Assembly (NCBI GenBank): GCA_949292725.1
Contig: CASFAQ010000004.1
Span: forward strand, 1 to 44,767
Length of the DNA: 44,767 nucleotides
DNA from: an uncultured Eubacteriales bacterium
Lineage (GTDB): Bacteria > Bacillota > Clostridia > Lachnospirales > Lachnospiraceae
Reading direction: 5' to 3'
Within the stretch, counting starts at the first letter, position 1. Every line of letters starts with the position of its first letter. Of this stretch, positions 1 through 8,741 are shown piece by piece. The notes below the pieces were generated by a model. It saw only the letters and a list, made by a program, of their open reading frames with translations, did no database searches and was not told the DNA's origin. The position numbers and the translations under genes were made by a program.

Positions 1-331
1 ATATGATATTCTCCGTCAGATCCATGGTTACATAATCAACCGCACCGATTCTGATACTTTCCTGTGCGCACGCAATATCAAAAGGATCTATCACCATAAT
101 AATCGGCAGAACACTTAATCCATCACTACACAACGCATCAAGCGTCCCTGTATTATTCTCTGCAATGATAACCAGTTCGACATCATGGTTATCCTTAATA
201 TATTCATTAATAACATCACCGTCATTATCAATGAATTGCATATCAAATTTTCCATTCAGCACTTCAAGAAGCGAATAATATCCAGCCGTATCATCACATG
301 CAAGAAGAATCTTTATTCTGTTAATTCCCAT
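1..331 (-). CDS. Receiver-like (response-regulator N-terminal) protein, partial
   Basis: This reading frame starts at ATG 331 and runs leftwards off the window, so only about 110 residues are visible. The N-terminus (IKILLACDD) and the later IIMVIDPFD and GAVDYVTMD segments follow the alternating beta/alpha pattern of a two-component receiver domain, with the usual acidic pair. The position where the phosphoacceptor Asp is expected reads LVIIAENN, and the conserved Lys near the end is replaced (VTMD). The domain therefore looks degenerate, possibly an unphosphorylated pseudo-receiver. Whatever output domain follows lies outside the window. A GGATG element sits just before the start, and a good promoter lies at 387-415. 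The domain family is reasonably likely; its function is not known. Confidence 0.6.
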   Translation of the reverse strand, partial: MGINRIKILLACDDTAGYYSLLEVLNGKFDMQFIDNDGDVINEYIKDNHDVELVIIAENNTGTLDALCSDGLSVLPIIMVIDPFDIACAQESIRIGAVDYVTMDLTENII

Positions 332-386
332 ATATCATCCACATCCTTATGTCATAAAAACATTTTGTGTCCATTGATATGACAAA

Positions 387-415
387 ATTTTAACACATAT
401 TGCGAGTTAATTCAA
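387..415 (-). promoter_or_regulatory. Putative sigma-A promoter for the receiver-like gene
   Basis: On the minus strand, -35 TTGAAT (410-415) and -10 TAAAAT (387-392) are separated by 17 bases, with a TG one base before the -10. This would start transcription near 380, leaving a leader of about 50 nt before ATG 331. It is a sequence match only. Confidence 0.5.
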
Positions 416-435
416 TCGGTTAAGCTCAAAAACAC

Positions 436-918
436 CTATTTCTTAAAAAATTGCAAAATCTCTTGAAACACATAATCCGCACTCGCACTTCTGACTTCGT
501 TTCTTGACATACCGGAAAAAAGTTTCGTCACTGAATACACCTCATCACCAATCTTAAAACCAAAACAGACTGTTCCTACCGGCTTTGTCCTGCTGCCTCC
601 CAAAGGTCCTGCAATGCCCGATATACCAACGCCGACTTCTGCATTATTTCTTAATGCTACGCCCTTTGCCATCTCGCATGCAACCTCTTCGCTTACAACT
701 CCATACCTTTCTATCATATCGGCAGGAACGCCAAGATAATCCGTTTTAGACTGATTGGAATATGTCACGACCGAAGCCTCCAGAACATATGATGCATCAG
801 GAACTCCTATAAGCCTTGCGGCACATAATCCTCCCGTACACGACTCGGCAAACGATATATGCCATCCTTTTTCTTTGAAAAGCTCTACCAGTCTATATTC
901 ATCAGTACCATTACACAT
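436..918 (-). CDS. pncC: CinA C-terminal-domain protein (nicotinamide-nucleotide amidohydrolase PncC family)
   Basis: The 160-residue protein is a stand-alone CinA C-terminal domain. Members deamidate nicotinamide mononucleotide to nicotinate mononucleotide in the cytoplasm, which recycles the pyridine ring for NAD synthesis. The family motif FAESCTGG lies near residue 24, and GVGISGIAGPLGGS with KPVGTV form the second conserved block. Length matches the single-domain form rather than the roughly 400-residue CinA with its N-terminal MoaB-like domain. The start ATG 918 follows a GGTGAG element. It is divergent from the AraC gene, and the two promoter regions share the gap 919-1003. Confidence 0.88.
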   Translation of the reverse strand: MCNGTDEYRLVELFKEKGWHISFAESCTGGLCAARLIGVPDASYVLEASVVTYSNQSKTDYLGVPADMIERYGVVSEEVACEMAKGVALRNNAEVGVGISGIAGPLGGSRTKPVGTVCFGFKIGDEVYSVTKLFSGMSRNEVRSASADYVFQEILQFFKK

Positions 919-952
919 AATCTCACCATCATTTCTTATCCGTAATTTTTAG

Positions 953-980
953 TTGACATATGCACATCTTTCAATATAAA
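953..980 (+). promoter_or_regulatory. Putative promoter of the AraC-type gene
   Basis: A perfect -35 TTGACA (953-958) and -10 TATAAA (975-980) are separated by 16 bases. Transcription would start near 987, immediately ahead of the GAGGAG ribosome binding site (991-996), giving a very short 5' leader. Confidence 0.6.
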
Positions 981-1003
981 ATCAGATAAAGAGGAGAATG
1001 CCT

Positions 1004-1786
1004 ATGTTTTATGTAAAATATGCATGCGTGCATAGTATCAATCAGCACTATTTTGAATCCAATATGCAATCAGGTATATATTATGATTTAATTATATTAT
1101 TTCACACACCGTACTATTTTGGAACAAGTAAAAGCACTGCGACAGAACAGCTTCCAAACACTATGTTCTACATACCTAAGAATACTCCGTACTATTATAG
1201 TCCCGTTGTAGAAAGAGGCAGCATCTATGAGGACAGCCTTATTCAGTTTAACAAGGATGAATTCTTCATAAAAAATATGCATATACCGGAGCGCGAACCC
1301 ATATACATTAATGATTCTTTCTGGATGATACGTTTATTTGAATTCATATCCTATCACAATTACATAGGATCTGCTACCAGTATGAATATAATTGATAACA
1401 GTATGCAGACGATATTTCTTATGATGAGCGACTCACTAAAATGCAATTATCCGTCGGGTTCTACTTATCAGGACAAGCTCCAGACTCTTAGAAAAGAAAT
1501 ATATGAGCGTCCGGATCTTTCGTGGAACATGAATATGATAACACAATATCTTAATCTGAGCAGAGGTCACGTGCATAAGCTGTATAAGGATCTGTTCGGA
1601 ACCTCCTGTACGCAGGATATCATAAACAGCCGCATTCAGAAAAGTAAATATCTGCTTATCTACAGTAATCTTTCAATCTCAAAGATATGCATAGAGTGCG
1701 GTTATAATAATATCGAACATTTTAGCAGACAATTTACCAGAATAACCGGTCGCACCCCGTCAGAATATCGTAATCTTAACAGATAA
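1004..1786 (+). CDS. AraC-family transcriptional regulator
   Basis: The roughly 260-residue protein has a C-terminal AraC/XylS DNA-binding domain over its last 95 or so residues, with two helix-turn-helix units. The first is around MITQYLNLSRGHVHKLYKDLFG. The second is around ISKICIECGYNNIEHFSRQF and ends in the family signature TGRTPSEYR. The N-terminal 160 residues would be the sensing/dimerisation half, but I do not recognise a ligand class. GAGGAG ends one base before an in-frame ATG at 998 and seven bases before ATG 1004, so 1004 is the more plausible start. The gene converges on larB (3-base gap) and is divergent from pncC. Its targets are unknown; the neighbouring ZIP-larB pair is a possible one. 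Confidence 0.85.
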   Translation: MFYVKYACVHSINQHYFESNMQSGIYYDLIILFHTPYYFGTSKSTATEQLPNTMFYIPKNTPYYYSPVVERGSIYEDSLIQFNKDEFFIKNMHIPEREPIYINDSFWMIRLFEFISYHNYIGSATSMNIIDNSMQTIFLMMSDSLKCNYPSGSTYQDKLQTLRKEIYERPDLSWNMNMITQYLNLSRGHVHKLYKDLFGTSCTQDIINSRIQKSKYLLIYSNLSISKICIECGYNNIEHFSRQFTRITGRTPSEYRNLNR

Positions 1787-1789
1787 TCT

Positions 1790-2542
1790 CTATATCCTGG
1801 GATGATTGATTATGCTTGCCTGATAAGCGGCGCCGAATCCATTATCTATATTTACCACGCTTACATTAGCCGAGCATGAATTCAGCATTGAAAGCAGTGC
1901 CGAAAGTCCTGAAAAATTAGCCCCATATCCAACGCTTGTAGGCACTGCAATAACGGGGCAGTCACATATTCCGCCTATAACACTTGCAAGCGCTCCTTCC
2001 ATACCGGCAATTGCAATGACCACGCTGGCGCTCATAAAATCATCAAGATGCGCCATGAGCCGGTGAATTCCCGCAACTCCCACATCATATATACGCACAA
2101 CTTCGTTGCCAAACACTTCCGCTGTGATTGCCGCCTCTTCAGCAATTGGAATATCACTTGTTCCACCCGTTGCCACAACGATTTTTCCATGACCCGTTAT
2201 CCTTGGCATGCTGCCTACAACACCTGTTTTTGAAATTGGATCATATATCAGATCAACAGATTGTCCGATATACTCTGCTGCCACGGCCGATAACCTTGTT
2301 ATAAGTATGGTTCCGGTATTATTACTAAGCATTGCCTTTACTATACCTTCTGTCTGTTCCTTTGTCTTACCTTCCCCATATATAACTTCCGGCATCCCCT
2401 GGCGAATGCCTCTGTGCGTATCAATCTTTGCAAAATCAATATTATAAAACGGTTGCTGTCTGACAGCCAGCACAGCCTCGTCTATCGTTATGCTGTGGTT
2501 GCTCACCTTTTCAAGCAGTTCTCTTAACTCAATCTGGTTCAA
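1790..2542 (-). CDS. larB: LarB, pyridinium-3,5-biscarboxylic acid mononucleotide synthase
   Basis: LarB carboxylates and hydrolyses nicotinic acid adenine dinucleotide in the first step of the nickel-pincer nucleotide cofactor pathway of lactate racemase. The 250 residues carry the family hallmark DTHRGIRQGMPEVIYGEGKT near residue 42. A C-terminal AIR-carboxylase (PurE)-like domain follows, with VATGGTSDIPIAEEAA, GMEGALASVIGG and PVIAVPTSVGYG. The start is TTG 2542, placed six bases after a GGGGAG site; no in-frame ATG fits. It follows the ZIP transporter gene by 22 bases in the same direction, so they are probably co-transcribed. larC and larE, the partners of this pathway, are not in the window. 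Confidence 0.9.
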   Translation of the reverse strand: MNQIELRELLEKVSNHSITIDEAVLAVRQQPFYNIDFAKIDTHRGIRQGMPEVIYGEGKTKEQTEGIVKAMLSNNTGTILITRLSAVAAEYIGQSVDLIYDPISKTGVVGSMPRITGHGKIVVATGGTSDIPIAEEAAITAEVFGNEVVRIYDVGVAGIHRLMAHLDDFMSASVVIAIAGMEGALASVIGGICDCPVIAVPTSVGYGANFSGLSALLSMLNSCSANVSVVNIDNGFGAAYQASIINHPRI

Positions 2543-2564
2543 TCGTATCTCCCCTTCCGGTTAT

Positions 2565-3347
2565 CTATCCTAACGCAACATCCAGCACCATCATTATCGT
2601 AAATCCGACGGCAAAAAATACCGTTCCCATATTGGAATGACTTCCCTCAGACATCTCCGGAATAAGCTCCTCCACAACCACATATATCATTGCTCCTGCG
2701 GCAAAACTTAAAAGGTAAGGAAGCGCAGGTATTATAAGAGAGGCTGCACAGATCGTTATAAGTGCTCCAACAGGCTCCACAACACCTGATAAGACGCCGT
2801 AAGCAAATGATCTGCCTTTGCTTATTCTCTCTGAGCGTAACGGCATGGATATAATGGCTCCCTCAGGGAAATTCTGAATGGCAATTCCTATCGATAACGC
2901 CAAAGCCCCCATGACCGACATCCGGGTGTCACCTGAAATATACGCCGCATATACAACTCCCACGGCCATACCCTCAGGAATATTATGAAGCGTTACTGCA
3001 AGAACCAACATGGTGGCTCTTGAGAGATTACTCCTTACACCCTCCGTCTGGTTGCTCCTGTTATGAAGATGCGGAACGATCTTATCAAGAGCAAGCAAAA
3101 AAAGTATGCCTGCCCAAAACCCTGCCGCTGCAGGAAAAAAAGACCATTTACCCATGTTCGACGCATGGTCTATGGAAGGAATCAGCAAACTCCATATAGA
3201 TGCAGCAACCATAACTCCGGCTGCAAATCCTGTCAGGGCCCTGTGCACCATGTCGCTTATAGATGATTTGATAAAAAATACGCAAAGAGCTCCCAAAGAT
3301 GTTCCTATAAACGGAATCATCAGTCCGTACAAAACCGTTAAAGTCAT
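2565..3347 (-). CDS. ZIP-family divalent metal transporter (GufA/ZupT-like)
   Basis: This integral membrane protein of about 260 residues should import divalent metals such as zinc or related ions across the cytoplasmic membrane. The two ZIP metal-site helices are clear: TLHNIPEGMAVGV and AIQNFPEGAIIS, each with H/N-x-x-P-E-G. A further metal-site helix is GVVEPVGALI. About eight hydrophobic segments can be counted. I place the start at ATG 3347 because TGGAG lies seven bases upstream. A longer frame starting at 3371 has no ribosome binding site. A loop (HLHNRSNQTEGVRSN) separates helices three and four. larB follows directly, suggesting a link between metal supply and that pathway; the transported metal cannot be read from sequence. 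Confidence 0.85.
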   Translation of the reverse strand: MTLTVLYGLMIPFIGTSLGALCVFFIKSSISDMVHRALTGFAAGVMVAASIWSLLIPSIDHASNMGKWSFFPAAAGFWAGILFLLALDKIVPHLHNRSNQTEGVRSNLSRATMLVLAVTLHNIPEGMAVGVVYAAYISGDTRMSVMGALALSIGIAIQNFPEGAIISMPLRSERISKGRSFAYGVLSGVVEPVGALITICAASLIIPALPYLLSFAAGAMIYVVVEELIPEMSEGSHSNMGTVFFAVGFTIMMVLDVALG

Positions 3348-3477
3348 CCAAACACTCCATTCCACAATCATTATGTTATATATATTACCATATCAGGCAG
3401 AATTTATCTATATATTATAAACTTTTCTGCACATACTGATATCATCAATACATTGAATAATACCAGGAGGTTGCTAT

Positions 3478-4449
3478 ATGTGTACTGCTGCGGTATATAA
3501 GACTATGGATCACTATTTTGGGCGCACTCTTGACCATGATCGCTCATACGGCGAGGAAATCACGATAATTCCTCGAAACTATGTCATTCATTATAAATAT
3601 GAGGGTATTATCAATAACCATTTCGCGATAATCGGAATGGCCTGTGTTATGGATAACTATCCCCTGTATTATGACGCCGTCAATGAAGCCGGCCTTGCCA
3701 TGGCCGGACTTAATTTCACTGATAATGCAGTATATAATAATGCGGATAACAACAAATACAATATCGCTCCATTTGAATTCATACCCTGGATTCTGTGTCA
3801 GTGTTCTTCCATAGCAGAAGCAAAAGAACTTATCACAAGAACCAATATTATTGATATATCATTTAATAATCTTGCACAGGCCCGACTGCACTGGATCATT
3901 GCCGCGCATGGTGAAGCAATAACCATAGAGACCACCCAAAGCGGTATCTGTATTTATGATAATAAGATTGGCATCCTTACCAATAACCCTACTTTTGAGA
4001 TGCATCTTTTTAACCTGAATAACTATATGTCATTATCTCCTTATGAACCGCAGAACAGTTTCTGTAACGGGCTTTCATTGAATGCATACAGTCACGGCAT
4101 GGGCGCGCTTGGACTTCCGGGTGATTTCTCTTCCCAGTCACGCTTCATAAGGGCTGCTTTTGTAAAAGCAAACTCCGTATGCGGCGATACCGAGGAAGAG
4201 AGTGTAAACCAGTTCTTTCATATACTTGGTTCTGTCGAGCAGCCAAAAGGGTGCAATCGTCCTGAAGATGCTAATTATGAAATAACTCTCTATACATCCT
4301 GTTGCAATACGGACAAGGGAATATATTACTATACAACCTATGATAACCATCAGATATCATGTATAAATATGCATAAAGAAAACCTAAATACCGCCTCCCT
4401 TATAAAATATCCTCTAATAACACGCGAAAATATAATGTCACAGAACTGA
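3478..4449 (+). CDS. Choloylglycine hydrolase family protein (bile salt hydrolase / penicillin V acylase type)
   Basis: The 323-residue Ntn-hydrolase family protein begins MCTAAVY, so removing Met would expose the catalytic Cys2. Other family residues are visible: FGRTLDHD near 14-21 (Arg and Asp of the active site), GILTNNPTF near 165-173 (catalytic Asn) and GLPGDFSSQSRFIRAAF near 212-228 (Arg). There is no signal peptide, so it acts in the cytoplasm. Substrates in the family include conjugated bile acids, penicillin V and N-acyl homoserine lactones. Bile salts are the natural guess for a gut Clostridium, but the subtype cannot be decided here. Start: AGGAGG lies seven bases before the ATG. 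It stands alone on the plus strand and converges on the pilus operon. Confidence 0.87.
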   Translation: MCTAAVYKTMDHYFGRTLDHDRSYGEEITIIPRNYVIHYKYEGIINNHFAIIGMACVMDNYPLYYDAVNEAGLAMAGLNFTDNAVYNNADNNKYNIAPFEFIPWILCQCSSIAEAKELITRTNIIDISFNNLAQARLHWIIAAHGEAITIETTQSGICIYDNKIGILTNNPTFEMHLFNLNNYMSLSPYEPQNSFCNGLSLNAYSHGMGALGLPGDFSSQSRFIRAAFVKANSVCGDTEEESVNQFFHILGSVEQPKGCNRPEDANYEITLYTSCCNTDKGIYYYTTYDNHQISCINMHKENLNTASLIKYPLITRENIMSQN

Positions 4450-4463
4450 TACGATTCCATGTA

Positions 4464-5093
4464 TTATTTCACATAAAATACGAAAAATAGTATGCCCACC
4501 ATATAGATGCTTGGAACGAAGGGCTTTCGCATTCTTAACGAAAGGCTCCCGGGTTTTATGCATCCTATATATCTTATTATAAAAAGAAGACCCGAAACCG
4601 ATATATACAGCATATTGACAACGATACTGTTCATAATAATATGAACAGTATCCGCACTGCTGTTATATAATGCTACTTTTGACGACAGAAAAACGGATGT
4701 GAATATCAGGACATCACTATCTCCTTCTCCGAACCATCCTGCCTTAGAGCACAGCTTTAGTAATACCGCCATTATACATACCGAAACCATAAGCGCTGTA
4801 GTATATTCACTGCCTTGCTGTGTACACATAAGACAGATAAGGCACAAAATCGCCGGGCCAATAACGGCATATTCCATTTTCACATACACATATCCCGTAT
4901 AATAATCCACATAGGCAATCACCATAAGCCACATAAGATAAAGGATGTATAACGCTCTTGCGTATTCTGAGGAAAGTACTGCCAAAATAAATACAACCAG
5001 TTTAACAGCCGAAAAAATATACAGCCATTTTACCATGTCGTCTCTGTCAACCTTCTTTTTTGCCTCCGAAATATTATATAACAGACCTGTCAT
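4464..5093 (-). CDS. Prepilin peptidase, A24/CpaA-TadV type
   Basis: The 209-residue polytopic membrane protein should be the aspartyl protease that removes the leader of Flp-type prepilins. The two catalytic Asp motifs are present: AYVDYYTGYV near residue 62 (D-x-x-T-x-x-V type) and GWFGEGDSDV near 120 (GxGD). About six hydrophobic segments surround them. There is no N-terminal cysteine-rich methyltransferase domain, as expected for TadV/CpaA. It is the last gene of the pilus operon. Its ATG overlaps the TGA of the Ig-repeat protein (ATGA, 5090-5093), implying translational coupling, and AAGGAG precedes it. Confidence 0.85.
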   Translation of the reverse strand: MTGLLYNISEAKKKVDRDDMVKWLYIFSAVKLVVFILAVLSSEYARALYILYLMWLMVIAYVDYYTGYVYVKMEYAVIGPAILCLICLMCTQQGSEYTTALMVSVCIMAVLLKLCSKAGWFGEGDSDVLIFTSVFLSSKVALYNSSADTVHIIMNSIVVNMLYISVSGLLFIIRYIGCIKPGSLSLRMRKPFVPSIYMVGILFFVFYVK

Positions 5094-8000
5094 GAACTTC
5101 TCCTTAATCTTGTACGAAACTGCTCAGTTATACTTCCGTAAACCTCAAATGCAGGATATACCGTGTACTCCTGTTCACCCTTATATGCCTTTACAGTCAC
5201 ATGATATGGTCCCTCAGCTGTTCCTATCGGTATGACAAATCCTGTGCTGAACTGCAAAGACTTCCTCCCTGACACATCAAATTCTCTGTATAACGATGGA
5301 TCAACGGAGGACATATTTTCAGGAAAAAATGCTCTTATAACATCTGCATCCCCACTGTAACGTATCCTTAGGATTCCACGCTCTCCCGCACGAAATACCG
5401 CCTCACTCCTGCCATCGATACGAATTATATCCGCATTGAGCAATATATCGTTCTTATCGGTTGCTAGAGCATAATCCGAAACATTACCGGCATAATCCGT
5501 CATCTTAATATATATAACCGGAGAATGTCCTCTGTATTCCGACTGATCCACATATATTGTACATTTCTTGCTGTTTACATTATAGTACGAATCAACAAGC
5601 GAACCATCCCTGTATACTTCTATCGAATATACGCCTGAATCATCATCACTGATACACACATTACCCTTAAGCTCTGCCTTATTCCAGCCATCGTCACATG
5701 TAATATCAGCATATGGCACATCAAAATCCAGATTTAGATACAGATCAGAATTTCTCACATTTCCTGCTGCATCACTTAACTGAAATATATAATGTCTATG
5801 CGAGCTTTCAAGCGTATCAATAAAAGCGTCGGTAAAATTAAGAATTCCATTATTTGAGTCCGAACATTTCATAGTAAGCGGGATATCAAAATCAACCTCT
5901 CTTTTCACTCCATTTTTCACCTCATACAAACGTATTTTTGATATGTCGTTAAGTCCGCTTAATTCATCACAGGCATAGATATTACCATGCATTGCCTCCT
6001 TACCTATCCATTTATTATTAGGTATATTAAGACCTGTGAATGCATCTGCACAGATTATGGAAGGCGGTGTCCTGTCAAGTCTGTAGAACCTGACTATATA
6101 AGAATGGTTACCCGCAACATCATCTGCTCCGATACTGATAATGTTAACACCCTCATCATCTATAACATATTTTCCGTCAATTGTTGCCGTTACGGAGTTA
6201 TAGGATGTTACACCCGATATCTCCTCTCTGTTAACCTTTACTCCCACAGCATATATACCGCTGTAATTATCCTTTGCGGCAATCCCAAGGTTCAGATTGT
6301 TCCGATACCATTTACTATCATTAAATGAAGTATTAACCTTAATTACGGGTTTGGTCGTATCCTTCTTAAGCCCGAGATAGACCGGTTCCGACGCCACATA
6401 CATTCCTCCTGAGATAACATCTATTCCATAATAACCATCGGGCATATCCTTTATAATCTCCATGGGGTTAAGCGAGTACCTGTAATTATAGAGGCCGTGT
6501 GGGAGGGTACGGCTCATCACATCCTTTAGTGCAAATACAATTCTCTGGTTTGAAGGATTAGCGTTATCCTCGGACATGATTACAAGTGATGCAATCTCAG
6601 AATTACCTCCGTACACATCGGTCGTAATATCAGAAGCATTAAAACCGTTATGGTCACCCGTAATAACGGAATTCACTATATGCGCTGTCGGAATAAGAAA
6701 TGTCAGTTTACCAGAATGACTTACATTTCCGACATTATCTGTTGCTCTAATATAATAATCATATCCTTTTTCCGGTTTTATATAAAAATCCTTCTCCGAC
6801 CTTATCATAGTATTTCTTCCGGTGTAGTTAAGCTCAGAGATTATTACTCCGTCACTCCTGTATACGGCAACACTCTTTACTCCCGAACCATTATCATACA
6901 CTGATACCGGAACATAGGACGCTCCAACTGATGATATGTATTCAGGAATATACACATCAGGTCCTTTCCCGTCCGATACCATGCTTATCATACCGTCATC
7001 CCTGCTTTTATCGCACATATAATCGGTATCGCCAAGCGCCTCGGGATAAGTATAATTATAATAAACCCTACCCTCGGGCTTAATATATATAATATTGCCA
7101 TCCGGTACATTAAACCTGTACATCGCCATACTCGTGAATGCATAATTACAGTCGCTGTAAGTGCTTGTCAGATTATAATCCGTTCCTCTTAATATAAGCG
7201 GCTTATCAGATGTCGTGCCATCTTTTATAATTCCCGAATATGCAAGACTGCTGCCACCACCTTTCTGCGCTGTATAATATTTCTGGTCATCTCCCCAACC
7301 GGTAACCCCATATATATTATAGTTTGGATGAAAAGCCCTGTTGGCGGCATCCATATCATTAAAATAAGACTCAAAAGCAATATTGACATCCGCGCCTCTC
7401 TTTACATAATACACTCCATCCGCAGAATACACATTAACGCCTGTCGCATAAATATTTCTGGTTGCAATATAGTTATTCGTCGGGAACATGATGCTTTTCT
7501 TAAAAAAACTGTCAAGATCTTCCGGTCTCTTCCACTTGCGCGCCGCTTTTATGCCCGCAGCCGTTCTGAAAAGATAACTGTTGTTGGCTGCCGATATTGT
7601 CCTTCCATCATTTGATTCCTTTATTTTTCCACACAGCTGCACGTCATCCTCCACAACCGTCATTATAGCATCAAACGTATATATATTTTTATTTCTGTAT
7701 ATTTCATTCCATGTTATACTGCTGTTTCCATTAAATAATGTAAGCAGCTTACTTAGCTTTGCCCTTCTTAATACATATGTATACGACCCCTTCTTCACCT
7801 CGGATACTTCCTTTACATATGTTCCTCCAAGCATAACCTCTATTCTGTCAGTCTTACCTCCGACGTTAATGGTAATCGTATATCCTACGGTTCTGTATCT
7901 TGTGGAGTTGGACGCCGTAAGACCACGCGAACAAAAATATATATATCCGTCAGCCTCTCTGTATCTTGCGGGGCTGTCCTGCTCATCACCGTATTTGTTA

Positions 8001-8101
8001 TAGTATGAGTACGCATTGTCAAATGTTCCTGCCTGTATATTTGGGGAAGTTCCAAATACCACAAACATCAGAATACATATAATTAATATCCTTTTACCCA
8101 T
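5090..8101 (-). CDS. Large secreted protein with Ig-like repeats, in the Tad pilus operon
   Basis: The protein has about 1003 residues. A basic N-terminus and hydrophobic stretch (ILIICILMFVVFGT) ending in a likely cleavage after NIQA form a signal peptide. Roughly residues 25-380 form a region I do not recognise with certainty. Four Ig-like repeats follow at about 380-470, 584-678, 679-795 and 796-885. Each has a D-x-SG(V/I/L) element in the middle and a D-x-x-GN-(V/H)-(S/R) element near its end (DNVGNVS, DDVAGNHS, SDAAGNVR, TDYAGNVS). The second to fourth open with a variant of D-x-(T/V)-x-P. A last domain (890-1003) has no membrane anchor or LPxTG. ATG 8101 lies five bases after AAAGGAG; an upstream GTG at 8107 is too close. 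It is probably a pilus-associated surface or tip protein, by context only. Confidence 0.75.
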   Translation of the reverse strand: MGKRILIICILMFVVFGTSPNIQAGTFDNAYSYYNKYGDEQDSPARYREADGYIYFCSRGLTASNSTRYRTVGYTITINVGGKTDRIEVMLGGTYVKEVSEVKKGSYTYVLRRAKLSKLLTLFNGNSSITWNEIYRNKNIYTFDAIMTVVEDDVQLCGKIKESNDGRTISAANNSYLFRTAAGIKAARKWKRPEDLDSFFKKSIMFPTNNYIATRNIYATGVNVYSADGVYYVKRGADVNIAFESYFNDMDAANRAFHPNYNIYGVTGWGDDQKYYTAQKGGGSSLAYSGIIKDGTTSDKPLILRGTDYNLTSTYSDCNYAFTSMAMYRFNVPDGNIIYIKPEGRVYYNYTYPEALGDTDYMCDKSRDDGMISMVSDGKGPDVYIPEYISSVGASYVPVSVYDNGSGVKSVAVYRSDGVIISELNYTGRNTMIRSEKDFYIKPEKGYDYYIRATDNVGNVSHSGKLTFLIPTAHIVNSVITGDHNGFNASDITTDVYGGNSEIASLVIMSEDNANPSNQRIVFALKDVMSRTLPHGLYNYRYSLNPMEIIKDMPDGYYGIDVISGGMYVASEPVYLGLKKDTTKPVIKVNTSFNDSKWYRNNLNLGIAAKDNYSGIYAVGVKVNREEISGVTSYNSVTATIDGKYVIDDEGVNIISIGADDVAGNHSYIVRFYRLDRTPPSIICADAFTGLNIPNNKWIGKEAMHGNIYACDELSGLNDISKIRLYEVKNGVKREVDFDIPLTMKCSDSNNGILNFTDAFIDTLESSHRHYIFQLSDAAGNVRNSDLYLNLDFDVPYADITCDDGWNKAELKGNVCISDDDSGVYSIEVYRDGSLVDSYYNVNSKKCTIYVDQSEYRGHSPVIYIKMTDYAGNVSDYALATDKNDILLNADIIRIDGRSEAVFRAGERGILRIRYSGDADVIRAFFPENMSSVDPSLYREFDVSGRKSLQFSTGFVIPIGTAEGPYHVTVKAYKGEQEYTVYPAFEVYGSITEQFRTRLRRSS

Positions 8102-8726
8102 TTTCACTCCTTTCCAACCTGCATATCCTTATAGTTCCCAGAGAAAGCATCGAATTAAGATAACTTTCACTTTCTTTTTCTATAAGAATATTAAGAAGCA
8201 TTGCGCATCCTTTTCCGTCCTCTATCTCTGTTCCATCAGAGTTATATGCCCCCGCTACGTATACCGAATTCATAACATTAATGCACTCTCCCGTATTATT
8301 GTCTATAACGGAAATATCTATATAATCTCCTTTTCTTATAATTCCCCCCACAAACTGGGATATGTCGGTAGCCCTTATTCCGGCCACTACCGGATTATTC
8401 AACATCACGCCTATACTGTCTGCATCCGCAAGCATTCCCTCCGCAAGCACAGTGCCGGAAGATACATTATATTTAAACGCCTTACCCATGATGCTCTCCC
8501 TGTCCTTCACTGCATCCGACGGAATTATCAGATTGCCGGAGCCTTCAGGTTCAAATAAATCATCAATATTGTCTTCTGTTATTATGGTGCCTTTATTTAT
8601 TCCTGACACACAGGTCATAACGCTGTCATTATCCCCCTTAAAGACATATACAATAACAAATACAGATACAGCCATACCCACAATGGCAACAAGTATCCAT
8701 TTGGCATTACCCTTTTTTCTTTTCAT
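8094..8726 (-). CDS. SAF-domain pilus assembly protein (CpaB/RcpC-like)
   Basis: The 210-residue protein has one N-terminal membrane helix (WILVAIVGMAVSVFVIVYVF, about 11-30), then an extracytoplasmic part. That part matches the SAF fold of CpaB/RcpC: GINKGTIITEDNIDDLF near 43-59, followed by SSGTVLAEGML and VAGIRATDISQFVGGIIRKGDYIDI. CpaB proteins act at the cell envelope in Flp pilus assembly. It follows the 181-residue pseudopilin by 15 bases and overlaps the next gene's ATG by 8 bases. A GGTGG element precedes the ATG. Low overall identity to characterised CpaB is expected in Clostridia; the assignment rests on fold motifs and operon position. Confidence 0.75.
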   Translation of the reverse strand: MKRKKGNAKWILVAIVGMAVSVFVIVYVFKGDNDSVMTCVSGINKGTIITEDNIDDLFEPEGSGNLIIPSDAVKDRESIMGKAFKYNVSSGTVLAEGMLADADSIGVMLNNPVVAGIRATDISQFVGGIIRKGDYIDISVIDNNTGECINVMNSVYVAGAYNSDGTEIEDGKGCAMLLNILIEKESESYLNSMLSLGTIRICRLERSENG

Positions 8727-8741
8727 ATGCCACCTTACCTT

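Noticed and set aside
7328-8558. Plus-strand open frames opposite the Ig-repeat and SAF genes
   Set aside because: They have low-complexity composition without ribosome binding sites, and the minus frames carry clear signal peptide and domain features.
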